From Paraspadella gotoi (lineage: Eukaryota > Chaetognatha), in assembly GCA_051294375.1 (NCBI GenBank), contig CM119265.1:23838669-23902668 (forward strand): DNA of 64,000 nucleotides. Direction: 5' to 3'. The notes beneath the pieces are model-generated. The model worked only from the letters and a program-made list of their open reading frames with translations. It was not told the origin of the DNA and made no database searches. A program made the translations under genes and the position numbers. Every line of letters starts with the position of its first letter. Positions within the stretch are counted from its first letter, which is position 1. This document shows positions 22,949 to 35,549 of the stretch, one piece after another.

Positions 22949-25900
22949 TCATGTTGATGAAGACGCTCCGGCCGGAACGTCGTCAGTGGCGCTGCCTACG
23001 CCGCCCTCGTGGATCGATCGTCGAGCGAAGGAATGGGGGGAGATGGAGCGAATTCCCCGCGTGGGACCGGACGAGGAAAGGTTAGAGGGCGGGGGACGAG
23101 ACGTCATAGGCGTGGAAACTGGAGGCTGTAAAGACATACATAGGCTCTTTTAAAGCACCGACGAAATGGGCTCGTATTTAAAAAAAGAGATGGACCTTGA
23201 ACCTGCTAAAATCAATAACCTGCTTAAAAGCGATGCTGCTCTTTGGGGCTTCCTTGGAGTAGGGAATCTTAAAGACACAGATGTGTAGGTGGGTGGCTAT
23301 CTCCGAGCAAATTTTGCAAGAATATTTGCTCAAATCGATGGTTCCATAAATCTGTTGGATTAAAATTGCGTTTACGTGAAAATAAAATTTAAGTTGACCA
23401 TTACTAATTATTTCAGTAAATTTAAATCCTGACAAATAATTTTTTTAACTTTAGTAGAGAATAATACATACAGCTATACAGAAGGCTTCATATTATAAAA
23501 TGAGGTTCCGGTTTTTTGTGACCAGAATCTGTTCCCACCAAACTACGCAACCGAATTTCATGAAATGAAGTCCTCAATCCTCGTGACGATATAAATGGAA
23601 CTATCGAGGCGAATTTTGATATGCAACCTCTGACAAGAGATACAGGGCCCTAGGGCTGGACGCCTGGGAGACCAAAAAAGGCTAAAATTTTTGTTTTTTA
23701 ATTTTTTACAATTTTTTAGAAACATTGACGTTTTAAACATATAAAAAAATTTTAGAACTTCAACCGTTGATGTTCATGAAGCTTTAAATTTTGTGGAAGA
23801 ATGAACGTCTGTGCAACTGTTCCAAACAAAAATAATGAAAATATTTGAAAACGATTTTTAACCATTTTTTGTCCCTATGGTTGACTCCTACGGGGGCCCC
23901 ATATCTTGGCTCAGGGGTGAAATATTGAAATTCGCCTCGATAGTTCTATTTGTATTCACATAGGGATCGTTCATACCAAATTCAATGAATTTGGTTCAGT
24001 TTTCTCGGAACGTGTTCTGGTCATAAAAAACGGGTACTGTGGACGCAACAAGTTTCAGAGCAAGAATGATTTATTCTTCAACAAGGTTATAAAACGATAA
24101 CAATAAAAGGCTCATATGCTAACTCTATAATAATAATATTTACATGGTCAAAGTTTGACCATAAAGAGAAAGAGCAAAACTTTAGAGGGTAAGGTTGAAA
24201 GTAAGGTTAATGGTTTGACCGAGGTTGCGTCCACCGTACCTAATTTTATAATTTGAAGCCTTCTGTATATTCTTTCCATCTTTTCAGAAAACAACTTACC
24301 AAACTAACCCAAAGTAATAAGTATTCATTGAATACAAAATTGAAATACTGATTCATTAACAACAGTATTGGACCAAAATAAATAGTATCAAAAAATGCCA
24401 GTTCACTTTTTGTCATGTGAGCCACCTGAAAATATTTCAATAAAATTTCGTTTCACTAATTTTTAATGTTAAGACTTTCTTTTTGTTGAGTTTAAGAGAA
24501 AACAGTTCATTTGTTTGTAAACAAACAACGTTTTTTATTTAAAAAAAACGGACATGTTGACATGTTGACTAGTTTTTTCGAGTCTTCATCAGCGCGTAAT
24601 AAATTTTTGCCAAATATTTATCTCTCTCTCTCTCTCTTCTTGTCTTCCTTTATCAAATATTTGGCAAAAATTTATTACGCGCTGATAAACTAGAGTCGAA
24701 ATAAAAACCCGTTGTTTGTAAAAAAATAAACTGTTTCACTAATTATAACATCTCAATGTAATGAATTTGAAATTGTTTAAAACTTACCACAAGACGGCAA
24801 GTGACTTTAGCAGAAAATATTCCAAAGGTGAGTGTATATAAACAAGGATTTTGTTCAAACAATTTTGAACCTTTTGACAGAATATATCCACAATGAATTA
24901 AAGATGATAACTAAAATAAAATAAGTAGCAAATTGATGTACAATAGAAATTTTCGTAAAGTTCATCCTGGACAAAAAAAAAACGAAGTCCAATTGTTTAC
25001 CTGAACAAAAGCAATAGGAAAAGCAGGAAAAAGAACTGAGGTATTAGCAACGGTCGCGCCGTTCTTTCCTTGTCCACCCGTGAAAATTACTTTGAAGTAA
25101 TTTGCACCAGCTAACGCCCCGCAGAGCGCTCCTGTAAACAAATTCAAAGAGCAAATTGAAAATATAAGCGGCTAAAAATTACCATTGGAAATCTCTAACT
25201 ATCATGCATGATTTTGTTAGAAACAAATCAGTGATCACAAGCATCAAATAATTTCCTAAAGACTTTCGAAAAAAAAAAAATTCTAGTCAAACTAACGAAA
25301 GAATTATTCTTCTAATATACGGATACATTAAATAAATCAAACCTATAGCGACTGGGAGATGAAAGACATAGAATCCGACGAGAGGAATCTTGACGTTCCA
25401 AAAACCAAGTCCCACGACCGAAGTCAGGAGAAAAACGAAGATGCACATCAATTGTCCTTCCGTTACGTCGATTCTAAATTCATGACAATTTTAAGAATTT
25501 ATATAACAAATTTAATTAAAAATGGTAACTAACCTTCCAAATTTTAGCGTTCCACAGACATACGTCTGCCAATGAGCACAGTAAAACAAAAAGAAAGCGG
25601 TGAAACAAAGAAAGTAAAACGAGGGCGGGTCCATCCCAAGACCCATGGCACAACAAGTCGCGATGCTTCAAGAAAAAAATCGAGAATTAGCGGTACATCC
25701 TGTGGGCAATGTTTTTTATTTACTTTCAAAAGTATTATACCTGACAAAGACTGTGGAGACTGAGTCGCAGCCATGATCAAAGAGTTCTCCCAAGGGCGAG
25801 GACGACCCCGTGCGACGCGCTTGCTTTCCGTCGATCGCGTCCAGGCATTGATAGAGGAAGAGACCGAGAGCGCAGGAAAAGTAAACCCAACCAGGGGCCT

Positions 25901-27021
25901 GGACGTCCAATGTATTTTTAGTTTATAAAAATAAAATTTTAAGGGTTAACTTTCCCCGCAGTACTACAGCAAAATGTAGCTGTTAGTATATAACTACTAT
26001 AAAATCAAAAACAAAACGGGACGGGTTCAAAACTTTTGTCATATAATCTACTTTTAGGTACAAAAATATTATTTTAAAAAAAGTTGAATTTTAATGCTTT
26101 TATTACTGCTATTAAAATTACCATATTACTATATAATAAGAATTTTTTTCTCAAGAAATCTTAAATTTTCTAATGAATGAATGAATTAATTAATTAATAG
26201 GCAAAAATAAAAAAAACAATTATTAAAACATGATGATTTTTAACGCCGTAGGCTCAATTCAAATTTTTGACTACTTATCGAGACAGGCTACCCCTACTGT
26301 TAGCCATAATTACAAGGAAATTCCTGAATACTGCTTCGATTATGTTGGCTTAAGTTATGGGGCCTAAATTTTACTTTCACCGACCGCGGTTTTGGCGTCT
26401 TGAAAAACTATTAAAAAATATTAATTTTAAACAAAAATTAAAAAATTATTACCTAATTACCCTAACCCTAAACCCTCCACCCCTAACCCTAAACCACCTC
26501 TAACCCCTCCTTAACCCCGGTGGGCGAAAGTAAAATTAACCCGTTATGGGCTTAACTGAGTGACCGATTGGAGATTGACCAAAAAAATTCGTCAAAATAC
26601 GTCATTTTCGTATGCAAGAATAAAATTGGTACAACAAATATAAAATCCTACTCTTCCTACGACGCCTTACTTGAGTCTTTGCGTCCGGACTATAGTACAT
26701 GAGCAAAAGGCTGGTCGCGACGTTGACGATGAGCCCGGAAACAGTGATGAGGTTGGGCGCGACCCAGAGCGGAATTTGTTCGACGAGCCATCGCCAGAAG
26801 ACCTGAAGAGCCGGCTCGGTGATTGAAGTCCCCTCCGAACTGTACTTGTGCGAGCTTAGACCCTTGAGCTGTTGGAGCGTCAGTTCTTCGGCCATCATTA
26901 AATCGGGGAAGGAACATCGATTTGGCCAGCGAGTAACATCGGCGATTTTGGCGACGATGACGTCTGTCGAGTTCTTCCTCTCTCTCGATAATTCCTTTCC
27001 GACGGGGCCGTCGAGGGGCAT
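22949..27021 (-). CDS. CEPT1: Choline/ethanolamine phosphotransferase, 9 exons
   Basis: Transfers phosphocholine or phosphoethanolamine from CDP-alcohol to diacylglycerol, the last Kennedy-pathway step; ER or Golgi membrane. Exons are 26671-27021, 25741-25898, 25534-25665, 25343-25473, 25001-25131, 24788-24910, 24300-24425, 23220-23351 and 22949-23125, giving 486 residues with consistent phases. The catalytic CDP-alcohol motif is complete: DG-KQ-AR, eight residues, G-ELF-D-HGC-D in exon 2. Family blocks include [49 protein letters not shown] and ATHLHICVF. Many hydrophobic segments fit a multi-pass protein. Human CEPT1 (416 aa) and CHPT1 (406 aa) are shorter. The extra length is about 40 N-terminal residues before a second likely start (MMAEELT) and a Ser/Pro-rich tail on the last exon. 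Choline versus dual specificity cannot be told. Confidence 0.93.
23475..24270. mobile_element. Inverted-repeat DNA element (MITE-like) in a CEPT1 intron, interrupted by a second element
   Basis: The ends are TACAGAAGGCTTCA on the left and its reverse complement on the right, flanked by TA. The arms stay complementary inward for well over 100 bp: GAACTATCGAGGCGAATTT near 23,600 pairs with AAATTCGCCTCGATAGTTC near 23,935. TA flanks suggest a Tc1/mariner-type target site. There is no transposase frame. The right arm is split by the nested element at 24,033-24,240. Confidence 0.7.
24033..24240. mobile_element. Nested short DNA element with 17-bp terminal inverted repeats
   Basis: It starts GGTACTGTGGACGCAAC and ends with the reverse complement of GGTACGGTGGACGCAAC, so 16 of 17 bases match. 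It is about 208 bp long and has no coding frame. It interrupts the right arm of the surrounding element between blocks that are contiguous in the left arm, so it inserted later. Confidence 0.7.
24501..24738. repeat. Foldback element in a CEPT1 intron
   Basis: The arms at about 24,501-24,622 and 24,651-24,738 are reverse complements. The inner 35 bp around GCGCGTAATAAATTTTTGCC is nearly perfect. The outer blocks ACAAACAACG and AACAGTTT also pair. The loop holds a short (CT)n run. It shares CTTCATCAGCGCG with the element at 14,015. Confidence 0.65.
26340..26552. mobile_element. MITE-like element carrying a telomere-like tract
   Basis: Terminal inverted repeats around TTATGGGGCCTAAATTTTAC (about 26,342) and its partner near 26,530-26,550 both continue into a CTTTCRCC-type block. 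The interior has a (CCCTAA)n-like tract at about 26,458-26,515. It lies in CEPT1 intron 1. The motif CACCGACCGCGGTTTTG resembles the sequence at 13,781. Confidence 0.6.
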
Positions 27022-28351
27022 TTAGTTATTTCTACGAAATAATGGACAACGACGATCGCGCAATAAGAAGTCGGGTGTATGCAACAACGAAATAAACAAA
27101 GCTGCGTAATAAAGAGATGCCATAAGCATAAAAATTTTAAGTTTCTTTGCACTCTCTCACTCTCTTTCTCTCTGTTTTGTTGATGAAGTGTCGGACATGT
27201 GGCTGCCGACGCGTCGCTCCTCCTCTCCGCGTCAGCCGCCGCAGAGCGAGGGCATCGTCGTTGCCAGGAGACCCGGAGAAAGACCAGTTAGTTTTTGAAT
27301 GAAGAAAAAATGTCACGTTTGATTTGGTTCTTATCAATAGACAATGTGATGATAATAAACAAACGTTTAAAAATAAATTAATCATTTATATTTTTGTAGT
27401 TTTATTTTTGAACCTAAATCATTTATGTAAAAAATCTCAAGAGTTACGTATGTGTAAAACTAACATTTAATACGAAACAACAGTAGAATAACCGATTTAC
27501 CAATTTAACAATACGGATACCAATTTTTCAATTGATGCTTGATTAACGATAACGAATTTGAAATAATTTTTAATCTGATTTCTTAACAGCCTTCTCTTAC
27601 TAAAATTTAATTAGCGACACAAGATTGCGATTTAATTTATTTTCTTGATGTTTTGAGTAAGGTTTGAATCAAAAAAGTATCTCAAATCAAAATGAACCAA
27701 AAGTTTTACCAATACATTGTTAAACGGAGCACGAGCACACCCATTTTTCACTACTTTATAGCATGAAGGACCTGAAATTATAGCGGTTAATTCGAAATTC
27801 GGGTTTTGCCGTCTGAAAGAGAGTTATGAAAATTGCAAAATCACTTGTTTCACAATATTAAGTTTTAGATTTTAAAATAGTTAAAATACCTACCTAAAAT
27901 AATCATTATTATTATCATTATGGCAGCAATTCAATTTTTTTTTAAATTCTCTTTTCTCAGTACAATCTTTATTCATCGATTTTATGATGTTATCATCCAC
28001 CAAAACAAAAAGTACCGGCACTGCCAGTGAGGGAGCGAGAAAGAAAGATAATAAGGGAGAGTGAAGGAAATAGCCATGATTTTGTAATTCTCGTTTGGTT
28101 ACGTAAAATTTGGGCAGACATAAACTGAAAAGTCTCAAAATTAAAATGAAAACAAAAATAAAAAGGAAAACATAAAAGTAAATCAATAAAAGAATAATAT
28201 ATGAGAGGCAAATCTATTAAAATGATTTTACCGTCTGACTTTATACCACTTGTCTTTAAATAAACAATTTTAATTTTTCAAGAAAGTAAAACAAATACTC
28301 ACGCTTGCTCATAATCTGTTTTAAAAAATTCAAAAGAAACATTAAAAGAAA
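27022..28351. other. Shared upstream region of the divergent CEPT1 and TTC6 genes
   Basis: About 1.3 kb lies between two divergent starts, so it should hold both promoters. The first 300 bp next to CEPT1 are GC-richer; the rest is AT-rich. No supported coding frame or recognisable core promoter motif was found. Confidence 0.5.
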
Positions 28352-28604
28352 ATGAGCGACTCGGCGAATTTTTTCCTCGGCGCGAAGGGGACACGAACTC
28401 GCGATCGGCCGCGCCTTCCGCGGACGACTCCCTCGTTTCGAGTCAACCCTCCGCGAAAACTTCAATTGGAACTCGAAGAGGAAATAAAGGAAGTGGAGCA
28501 AAGATCGAATCTCCTCATCGCCGCCGCCAAAGAAAGCAGCAGGGTCGATCTCCTCATCCAAGAGTCGGAGGAGCCCATCGTTCAGGTTTAAGGAGGCAGA
28601 GAGA

Positions 28605-28642
<38 letters not shown>

Positions 28643-31600
28643 AGAGAGAGAGAAGAGAGAGAGAAGAGAGAGGAGAGAGAGAGAGAAAAAGAGAGAGAGA
28701 GAGACAGACAGACAGACAGTGAGATGGCCGGATGGGAAGATAGACAGACAAGCTTTTAAAAAAGCCCCACAAAACGAGTCTTTTTGTGACAGAAACTGTC
28801 GACGGAATTCGTGAGCGACGAATCTCCAGCGGAAATCCGTCGCCGACAGCGCCGAGCTTTGGCTAAAGAAAACAAATCGCGCCGCCATCTTCCCCCCGAA
28901 CCGCCCGTTAGACGCCCCTCTTTCGATCGATCGACTACGCAAGACGCGGCGCCCGAGTCCGCTCTCCTTCATCAAAGATCTCTCTCCACGCTAGCTCCGC
29001 AACCTCCGGCTCAAGATCGGTCCGTCGCCGACGCCGCCAAGCGTCCGCGCGTCGGCGTCATCGGCGTCGTGCCTCCACGAGAAACCGGCGCCGTCGAGAA
29101 TCTTCGGGTCATCATGGTGGGCGAGACGGCTTTGGGCGACGTTGGCGGCGGCGGCGGCGTCGACAGTTCGGACGAAGAAGACGACTATTTTTCTCCCACG
29201 ACGCGATTCCTTCCGTCACCGCCGACGTCAAAGCCGCCGCGGCCGCCGGAAACCCGGCCAACGAAACCGGCGATTCTCGGCGCCACCGGAACTTTACAAA
29301 AAATGAATTTGTCGGCTCGACCGTCGGCGGCGTCGGCTCGAGTCAAGATCAAATACCCGAAGTTTAAGAAGAAACCGTCGAAGGAGGAGAAGCTGGAGAA
29401 AGAAGAGGAGGAAGAAGATGAAAACGGGGAGGACGATGCCGACAGCCTCGCCTCTTCGGAAGCCATGAAGTCCGTCAGATCCATGATGATGGAAGCCATC
29501 GCGATTGTCCAGTCGCCCGTGGGGTCGGCTTCCACCTGCGCCACCACCGTCGCCCCGATCGCCACTCCGATGGGATCGTCGCGGCCCAGGGTACATCGTC
29601 AAACTCCCTTCGGATCGGAGAAGAGTCCCCCGCTTTCGGGCAGGCCCGCATCGCCGATCAGCCCCGGGAGTCCTCGTCGATCGGGCAGGGCAGCGGCGTC
29701 TACGATTGCAGCGTCGGCGGGTTCCGACGAATCGGCGCAGAGCGGCGAGGCGGTCGAGGATATCATCGCGACTCTGCGCCAACAGGCTGACAAAGGCTTC
29801 GTCAGCGAGAGCGATAGGAAGATCAACGAAATCATGCAGAGGATTTTGGGTCAGTTTGACTTGTAATCTTATACTACTATTAGGTTGGAACAACTAATTG
29901 AAATAAAGTATGAATAAACTCTTGCCATATGACGTTGAATATGTTTTGGAGAGGTTTATTTTCATCCCACTTTCACATGTGTTTATTGTCGTTCTTCTTT
30001 ATTCTTCTATTCTTATTTATTGTCGTTTTCCTGCTCATTTTTTCTCTCCCCAACCAGGACGCCCCTTCCTCTTCATCCCCGACGAAGAAGAAATGGAAGG
30101 AAAGAAGTCGGCGATCGATGAAGAGAAACACGACGAAGACGACGACGACGACGACGACGACGAAGAATCCCGCGTCGACGACGACGACGCCAGAGCCTCT
30201 TCCATCCGCAGCTACGACGCCAGCGGGTTGTCCACAGCGGCGGAGAGCGACGCTGCAGCCGCAGCCGCCGCCGCTGCTGCGGAGGACGAAGAGGAGTCTA
30301 CGATGGACTTGAAGGAAGCTTGGGAGGTAATCCGTCTGCCGGAGTTCGTCACCGCCGAGGAGATGCTCAGCGTGACGGGAACAGCCAAACCCGTGGAGCC
30401 ACTTTATTCCACCTGGCGGCAGAAAAAGGAGGTTCGTAGATAGTCTTATTTTTTCTTCCCTTTATTAAAATTGGGAATGCCTTTAGTTTTTTTTTCATTT
30501 TCTTTTCTTTTCTTTTCTTTTCTTTTCTTTTCTTTTCTTTTCTTTTCTTTTCTTTTCTTTTCTTTTCTTTTCTTTTCTTTTCTTTATTTTTCTTCATTTT
30601 TTCTTTTCTTTTCTTCTTTAACTTTACTGTTCTTTTCTTTTCTTTGTTTTCTTTCCCCCGTCTCGCAGCCGGACGAGAAGAAAGAATCATCGGGCGAACG
30701 TCTCGGCATCGAGTTCCTCACCTCCTGGACGTCGTCAGCGCCGGAGGCCGAAAGGATCCCCCACTCGCGCCGCTACAACCGCCTCCATCACTTTTGCACC
30801 TCTTCCCGCGACGTGGCTCTGCCAGGCGACTTAAAGGGCGTGGCCCGACGAAGCCACGCCGGACGGTCCGCTCGAGCGACTGAGGAAGCCGCAGTCGTGG
30901 ATCCTGCGAAGAAGCGAGAATACGTTGAAGGCGCGCGACCGGATCGGATGCTCTCGGCCGCCGGATGGGAGCGTCGGCGTTCCCTGGCGGCGAAGCAGAT
31001 CATGGAAGAATTGACGAGAGACGAAGACGACGACGACGACGTTGAATCTCGAGCGTCTTCCTCTTCCTCCTCCTCCTCCCCGCTCACACTGGACGGAATG
31101 TTAAAGACGTGGCAGTTCCGCGCCCACCGCGTCTTCGATCCCTCTCACTTGTCCGTTGCCGGCGCGCCCCCCGTCGCTATCGACGCCCCCGCCGACGCGA
31201 GGCTCCACTGGAGCTTGGCGCCGCCGAGGATGGACGTGCGTCCGTCCGTTGTCAAGGAGATCCTCTTTCCCAAGTTCAACTCGGCGAGGGAGAGGAAGAG
31301 GAAAGAGGAGGAGGAGGAGGAGGAGGAGATTCTCGATCTGGATCTCGAGTTTGAGACGTTCGAGGAAGATCCCGAAGCGAGGTTGGGAAGGGATCGAACT
31401 TATTGGCTGATTGCTTGATTATCGGTTAATTTATGGATTGATTGATTGATTGATTAATCGAATGATTCACAGTATTATTAAGATGTTTTTAAATTATTCT
31501 ACACGTTTTTAGTTAGCAGGATTTCATGTTTGTTTGTTTGATTGATTGATTGATTGATTTTTTTATTTATTTATTTTTTAAATTTATTTATTTATTTATT

Positions 31601-34600
31601 TATATTTATATATAGAAGATTTGATTTGCCCACACAGATTCCTCCAAGGACGAATGATTCTCCGCAAATGCCCATCGATGTCAGATCTCCCGACTCTCGA
31701 ACGTCTTCCCCCTCAACATCCCCCACGAGGTCGTCGTAAGAGGCGCTCAGTGTCTCTGCCCAATCGGGTCTTCGTCCCGGAGGGGCCTCTGCCTACGAAG
31801 AGCGACTTCGACACGCTCATCAGCGAAATAGGGAAGCAGAAGGTTTGATTGGTTTTGATTGGTAGATGATTGGTCTTCACCGATGACACAAAATTAAACG
31901 AATCTTGGGATTATCTCTTTTTAACAGGCATCTCTCGCTCGCGCCGCGGCGCAACGAGAGGCTCGTCAAATGGCGCCGCCGGAGCGGCGCCCTTCCACCG
32001 GCGAACTCCTCCGCGCAATTCCGGACATGTACCCGGCGCCACCGCCGCCGCCGGAAAAGAGAGAGGAAACGGAGGCCGAGAGATGGTTCAGGGAGAAAGA
32101 GGAGAAAAGAAAAGAGGAGGAGAAGATTGCGCTGGAGAAGGAAGAGGCCGAGGCGGAAGAAGCGAGGAAAAAGAAAAGAAAAGCCAAGCGGGTCGCGCGC
32201 AAATGGAGGGGAAAGCCCAAGACGCTCGGCGCACGAACGCCCTCCTCGGTGGCCCCTTCGTTTAGGCCGCTGGAGGCGCGTCAGTTGGCCGGCGTATTAG
32301 ATGTTTTGCGCCAACCCCCTAGGTAAGATGGGGCTGGGGCAGTAATGGAATATTCCTCAATCAAAAGGAACATATAACAATCTATTTAAAGAATAGATAA
32401 AATAAATAAAATATCAAATCAATCATTCAATCACTTCATCAATCATTCAACCAATAGTACTACAATAGATTTTTTGTCAACATTGATTGGTTGCGACTTG
32501 AATGAGGTTGCGAGAGAGAATTCTAAAATTTTTTTATGTCAAAAGTTGTATTGTCATTGGAATAACGATGTTGTCAAGCTCTTTTTTAACTTCTTCCATA
32601 TTGTATTATTTTCTCATTTTTCTGAATTTTCCAAACATTACTTTTTAATTAATCCTTCCCCCCCTCATTGACCCATCTTCCCCAACAGGTTTATCCCCCG
32701 CTCATCCTCCGCCGTGAATTTGCTCGAATTGGCGGCCAACGCCCGACGCGACAGAATCAAAGCCTCCAACCGCGTCAGGCGGAACAGCCTGCCCAAGATT
32801 CTCGACTTCAGGCGCTTCGTCAGGGATCGAGGTCAGGCTCCAGGCGTCGACGTCGTCCGACGACCTTCGCGAACCGACGACGCCGCCTTCCAGTGGGCGA
32901 AGGATTTGTGGACGGTGTGGTTTGCGGAGACTTACCCGGACGGGATCGGCTCGCCCAATGCTTTGCGACTGCCCGAGGATGGCGAAGGTTTGGGAGGACG
33001 TAATCTGTTGACTCGTTCATGTTCACTTGTTGATGGAAAGTCTTAAAAAAATTTCGCGGACATAAAAAAAAAGATAAATCAAGAAAACGATTTAAAAAAA
33101 AAAAATTCATAAGTAATCAATCAACAAATCTATGAAACATCGGTTAGTCATTTAGTCAGTCAATCAATCGATCAATCATTTTATAAGTCGTCAAATCAAA
33201 ATAAATATATTTATTTAAATGAATCAATACAATCAATAAAATCCCATCAATTGCCTTTTTGTTTCCCCGCTACGTCTCTCTCTTCCAAAGGCGCTTCCCG
33301 CGCCCCTTCTTCCTCCACGGTCGATACCGTCAGCGTGGTCGACTCCCGTGACCGCGCCCTCATCCTCCAACTTCAGGGCGAAGTGACGCGCCTTTCCGAC
33401 GCCATCGATTCCGCCTCCTCGTCACGCCTACTTCGCCAGCGCGCCTTCGACTTTTGCCGCCGCGGCGCCCTCCTGCGCAAATTGGGTCACGCCCGGCGAG
33501 CTCGGGACGACCTCGACGCCGCGCTGTCGATGGAACCGAATCTCGTCGACGCCTATTGGCACCGCCATCTGCTGTTTTTGCTGGAGGAGAATCCTAAGAG
33601 GGCGATGGAGGACATCACGGGTGGGGTTGTTTGTGTTGTAACTATTATGATGCTGATGATGATGATGTTGATGATGACGATGAAGACTGATAATTTACTA
33701 ATTATGACCAGGATGATGATGATGTCATTGCGTAGGTTGATAACTTTGCTCGGTTGTTAATTATTAATGAATGATTTAATGAATAATGAAAATCAAAAAA
33801 TAGAAGAAAAAGAAGAGAAAAGAAAAGCAGAAAACTTTATTTTGTTCTTTTCTCTTCAAGTAAGTAATATTGTCTATTGTCTATTGTCCTCCGCCTACTT
33901 TCAGCCATCATGAAGCTAACAAAAACCCACGCCGGCGCCTACCGCTCACGCGCGGAACTCTTCAAGGCCCAAGGGGAGATCACGCTAGCCATCCTCGACT
34001 TCAATCAGGCCGTCAAGCTCAACCCTAAAGACTCGGACGCCTACTACAAGCGGGCGGAGCTCAACGAGAAGAGAGGCGAGCTCCGATTGGCCTTGGAGGA
34101 TTACGGGATCGCGTCGCGGCTCAACCCCACTCACTCCGACGCCATCTTTAAATACTGCGAGTTTTATTTCAACAACGGAAATTGGGCGCAGGTGGGTCGC
34201 GTTATTTGATCGGCTGTTTTTTTTTTTTAATAAATGGTAATTTGAATGAAATTAAAAATTCGTATTTGTATGAATAAGTAATTCTGTCTGTAGCAATAAC
34301 TGTAAAATAAACAAAAGAACAGTTTTCTCCCATTAGTAACAATTATCAATATATACAGACGGTGGCAGTATTCACACAAATTTGTTACTCCATTTAAAAT
34401 GAAGTTAGTCTTTAATTTTCTTTCCCCGCTACCAGGCGGTGGCGGGCTTCACCGAGTTGCTCAAGCGCCACCCTTCCAACGCGTCGGCCTACGTCTTCCG
34501 CGGTCGCGCCTTCGCCAAGATGTCCAAGTGGACCGACGCCATGCAGAACTTCTCCTCCGCCGTCCACATGGATCCAATGAACGCGGAGGCTTTCTACCAA

Positions 34601-35470
34601 CGCGGGTGTCTGTTGCGGAAGTCGCATCCTCGCAGAAGTCTGCAGGTTGGACGGAGGTCTTTTTTGACGATCTAGATTATATATAATATATGTATATTAT
34701 ATATTATTATATTATATATATGAAAATTTGCAAATTACTTGTTTCACTATTTTCTATTTTTCTAATTAATATTTTAATATTTTTATGAAGGATTTAGTAT
34801 TTAATCTATATTATTTAATCAAACATATATTGCTTTCTTTTTTAAAAAATGTTTTATTTATATAATAATTCAATTTGGGAAGGGGAATATATATATATAT
34901 ATAACAGCAACATAAACAACAACAAACAATAAAAGCAACAAACAATAACGATTATAATAAAAAAAACATAACTTACTAAATAATAACAAACAATAACAAA
35001 TATAAAAAATAATAAAAAATAACATACCAAAACGAACGACTCAAAGAATTCTCCTACTTCAAGGATCTGAGCGTTTCCATCCTTCTGGATCACGGTGCCG
35101 ACAACTACGAGGCCTACCTCCATCGCGGTCTCCTCTACTACGAGATGGGGAGATTCGACGAGGCCATTCACGACCTCGAGGCAGCGCTGCAGGTTACTAG
35201 CAATGGACTAATATTTATCATTTCGACGAGCAATTTAATACATATTTAACGCGATGTTCCAGGTTCGTCCCGACATCGCCGTGGCCCACGTCAACCTCGG
35301 CCTGATCTACATGAAGAAACTGGGCGACCACCGCAAGGCCGTCGCAAAGTTTTCCGCCGCCATCGAGTCCGAACCGACCTACGTCCGTGCTTATGTCTGC
35401 CGCGCCGAAGCCTCTCACTACATCGGAGAGCTTAAGGTGGGTTGGAAAGGGGGGAGAAGAGAGAGAGAGA

Positions 35471-35549
<79 letters not shown>

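Noticed and set aside
24568-24600. Hammerhead-ribozyme-like core on the minus strand (CTGATGA, six bases, GAAA).
   Set aside because: The intervening bases cannot form stem II and the closing pair is A-C. The partner arm has CTGATAA, which breaks the core.
28256-28975. Minus-strand frame of 239 codons with a long Leu/Ser run.
   Set aside because: The run is the complement of the (GA)n microsatellite; it crosses TTC6 exons 1 and 2.
30471-30660. N-terminal Phe/Ser run joined to a TTC6 exon in one long frame.
   Set aside because: It is translation of the (TTTTC)n intron; the acceptor at 30,668 removes it.
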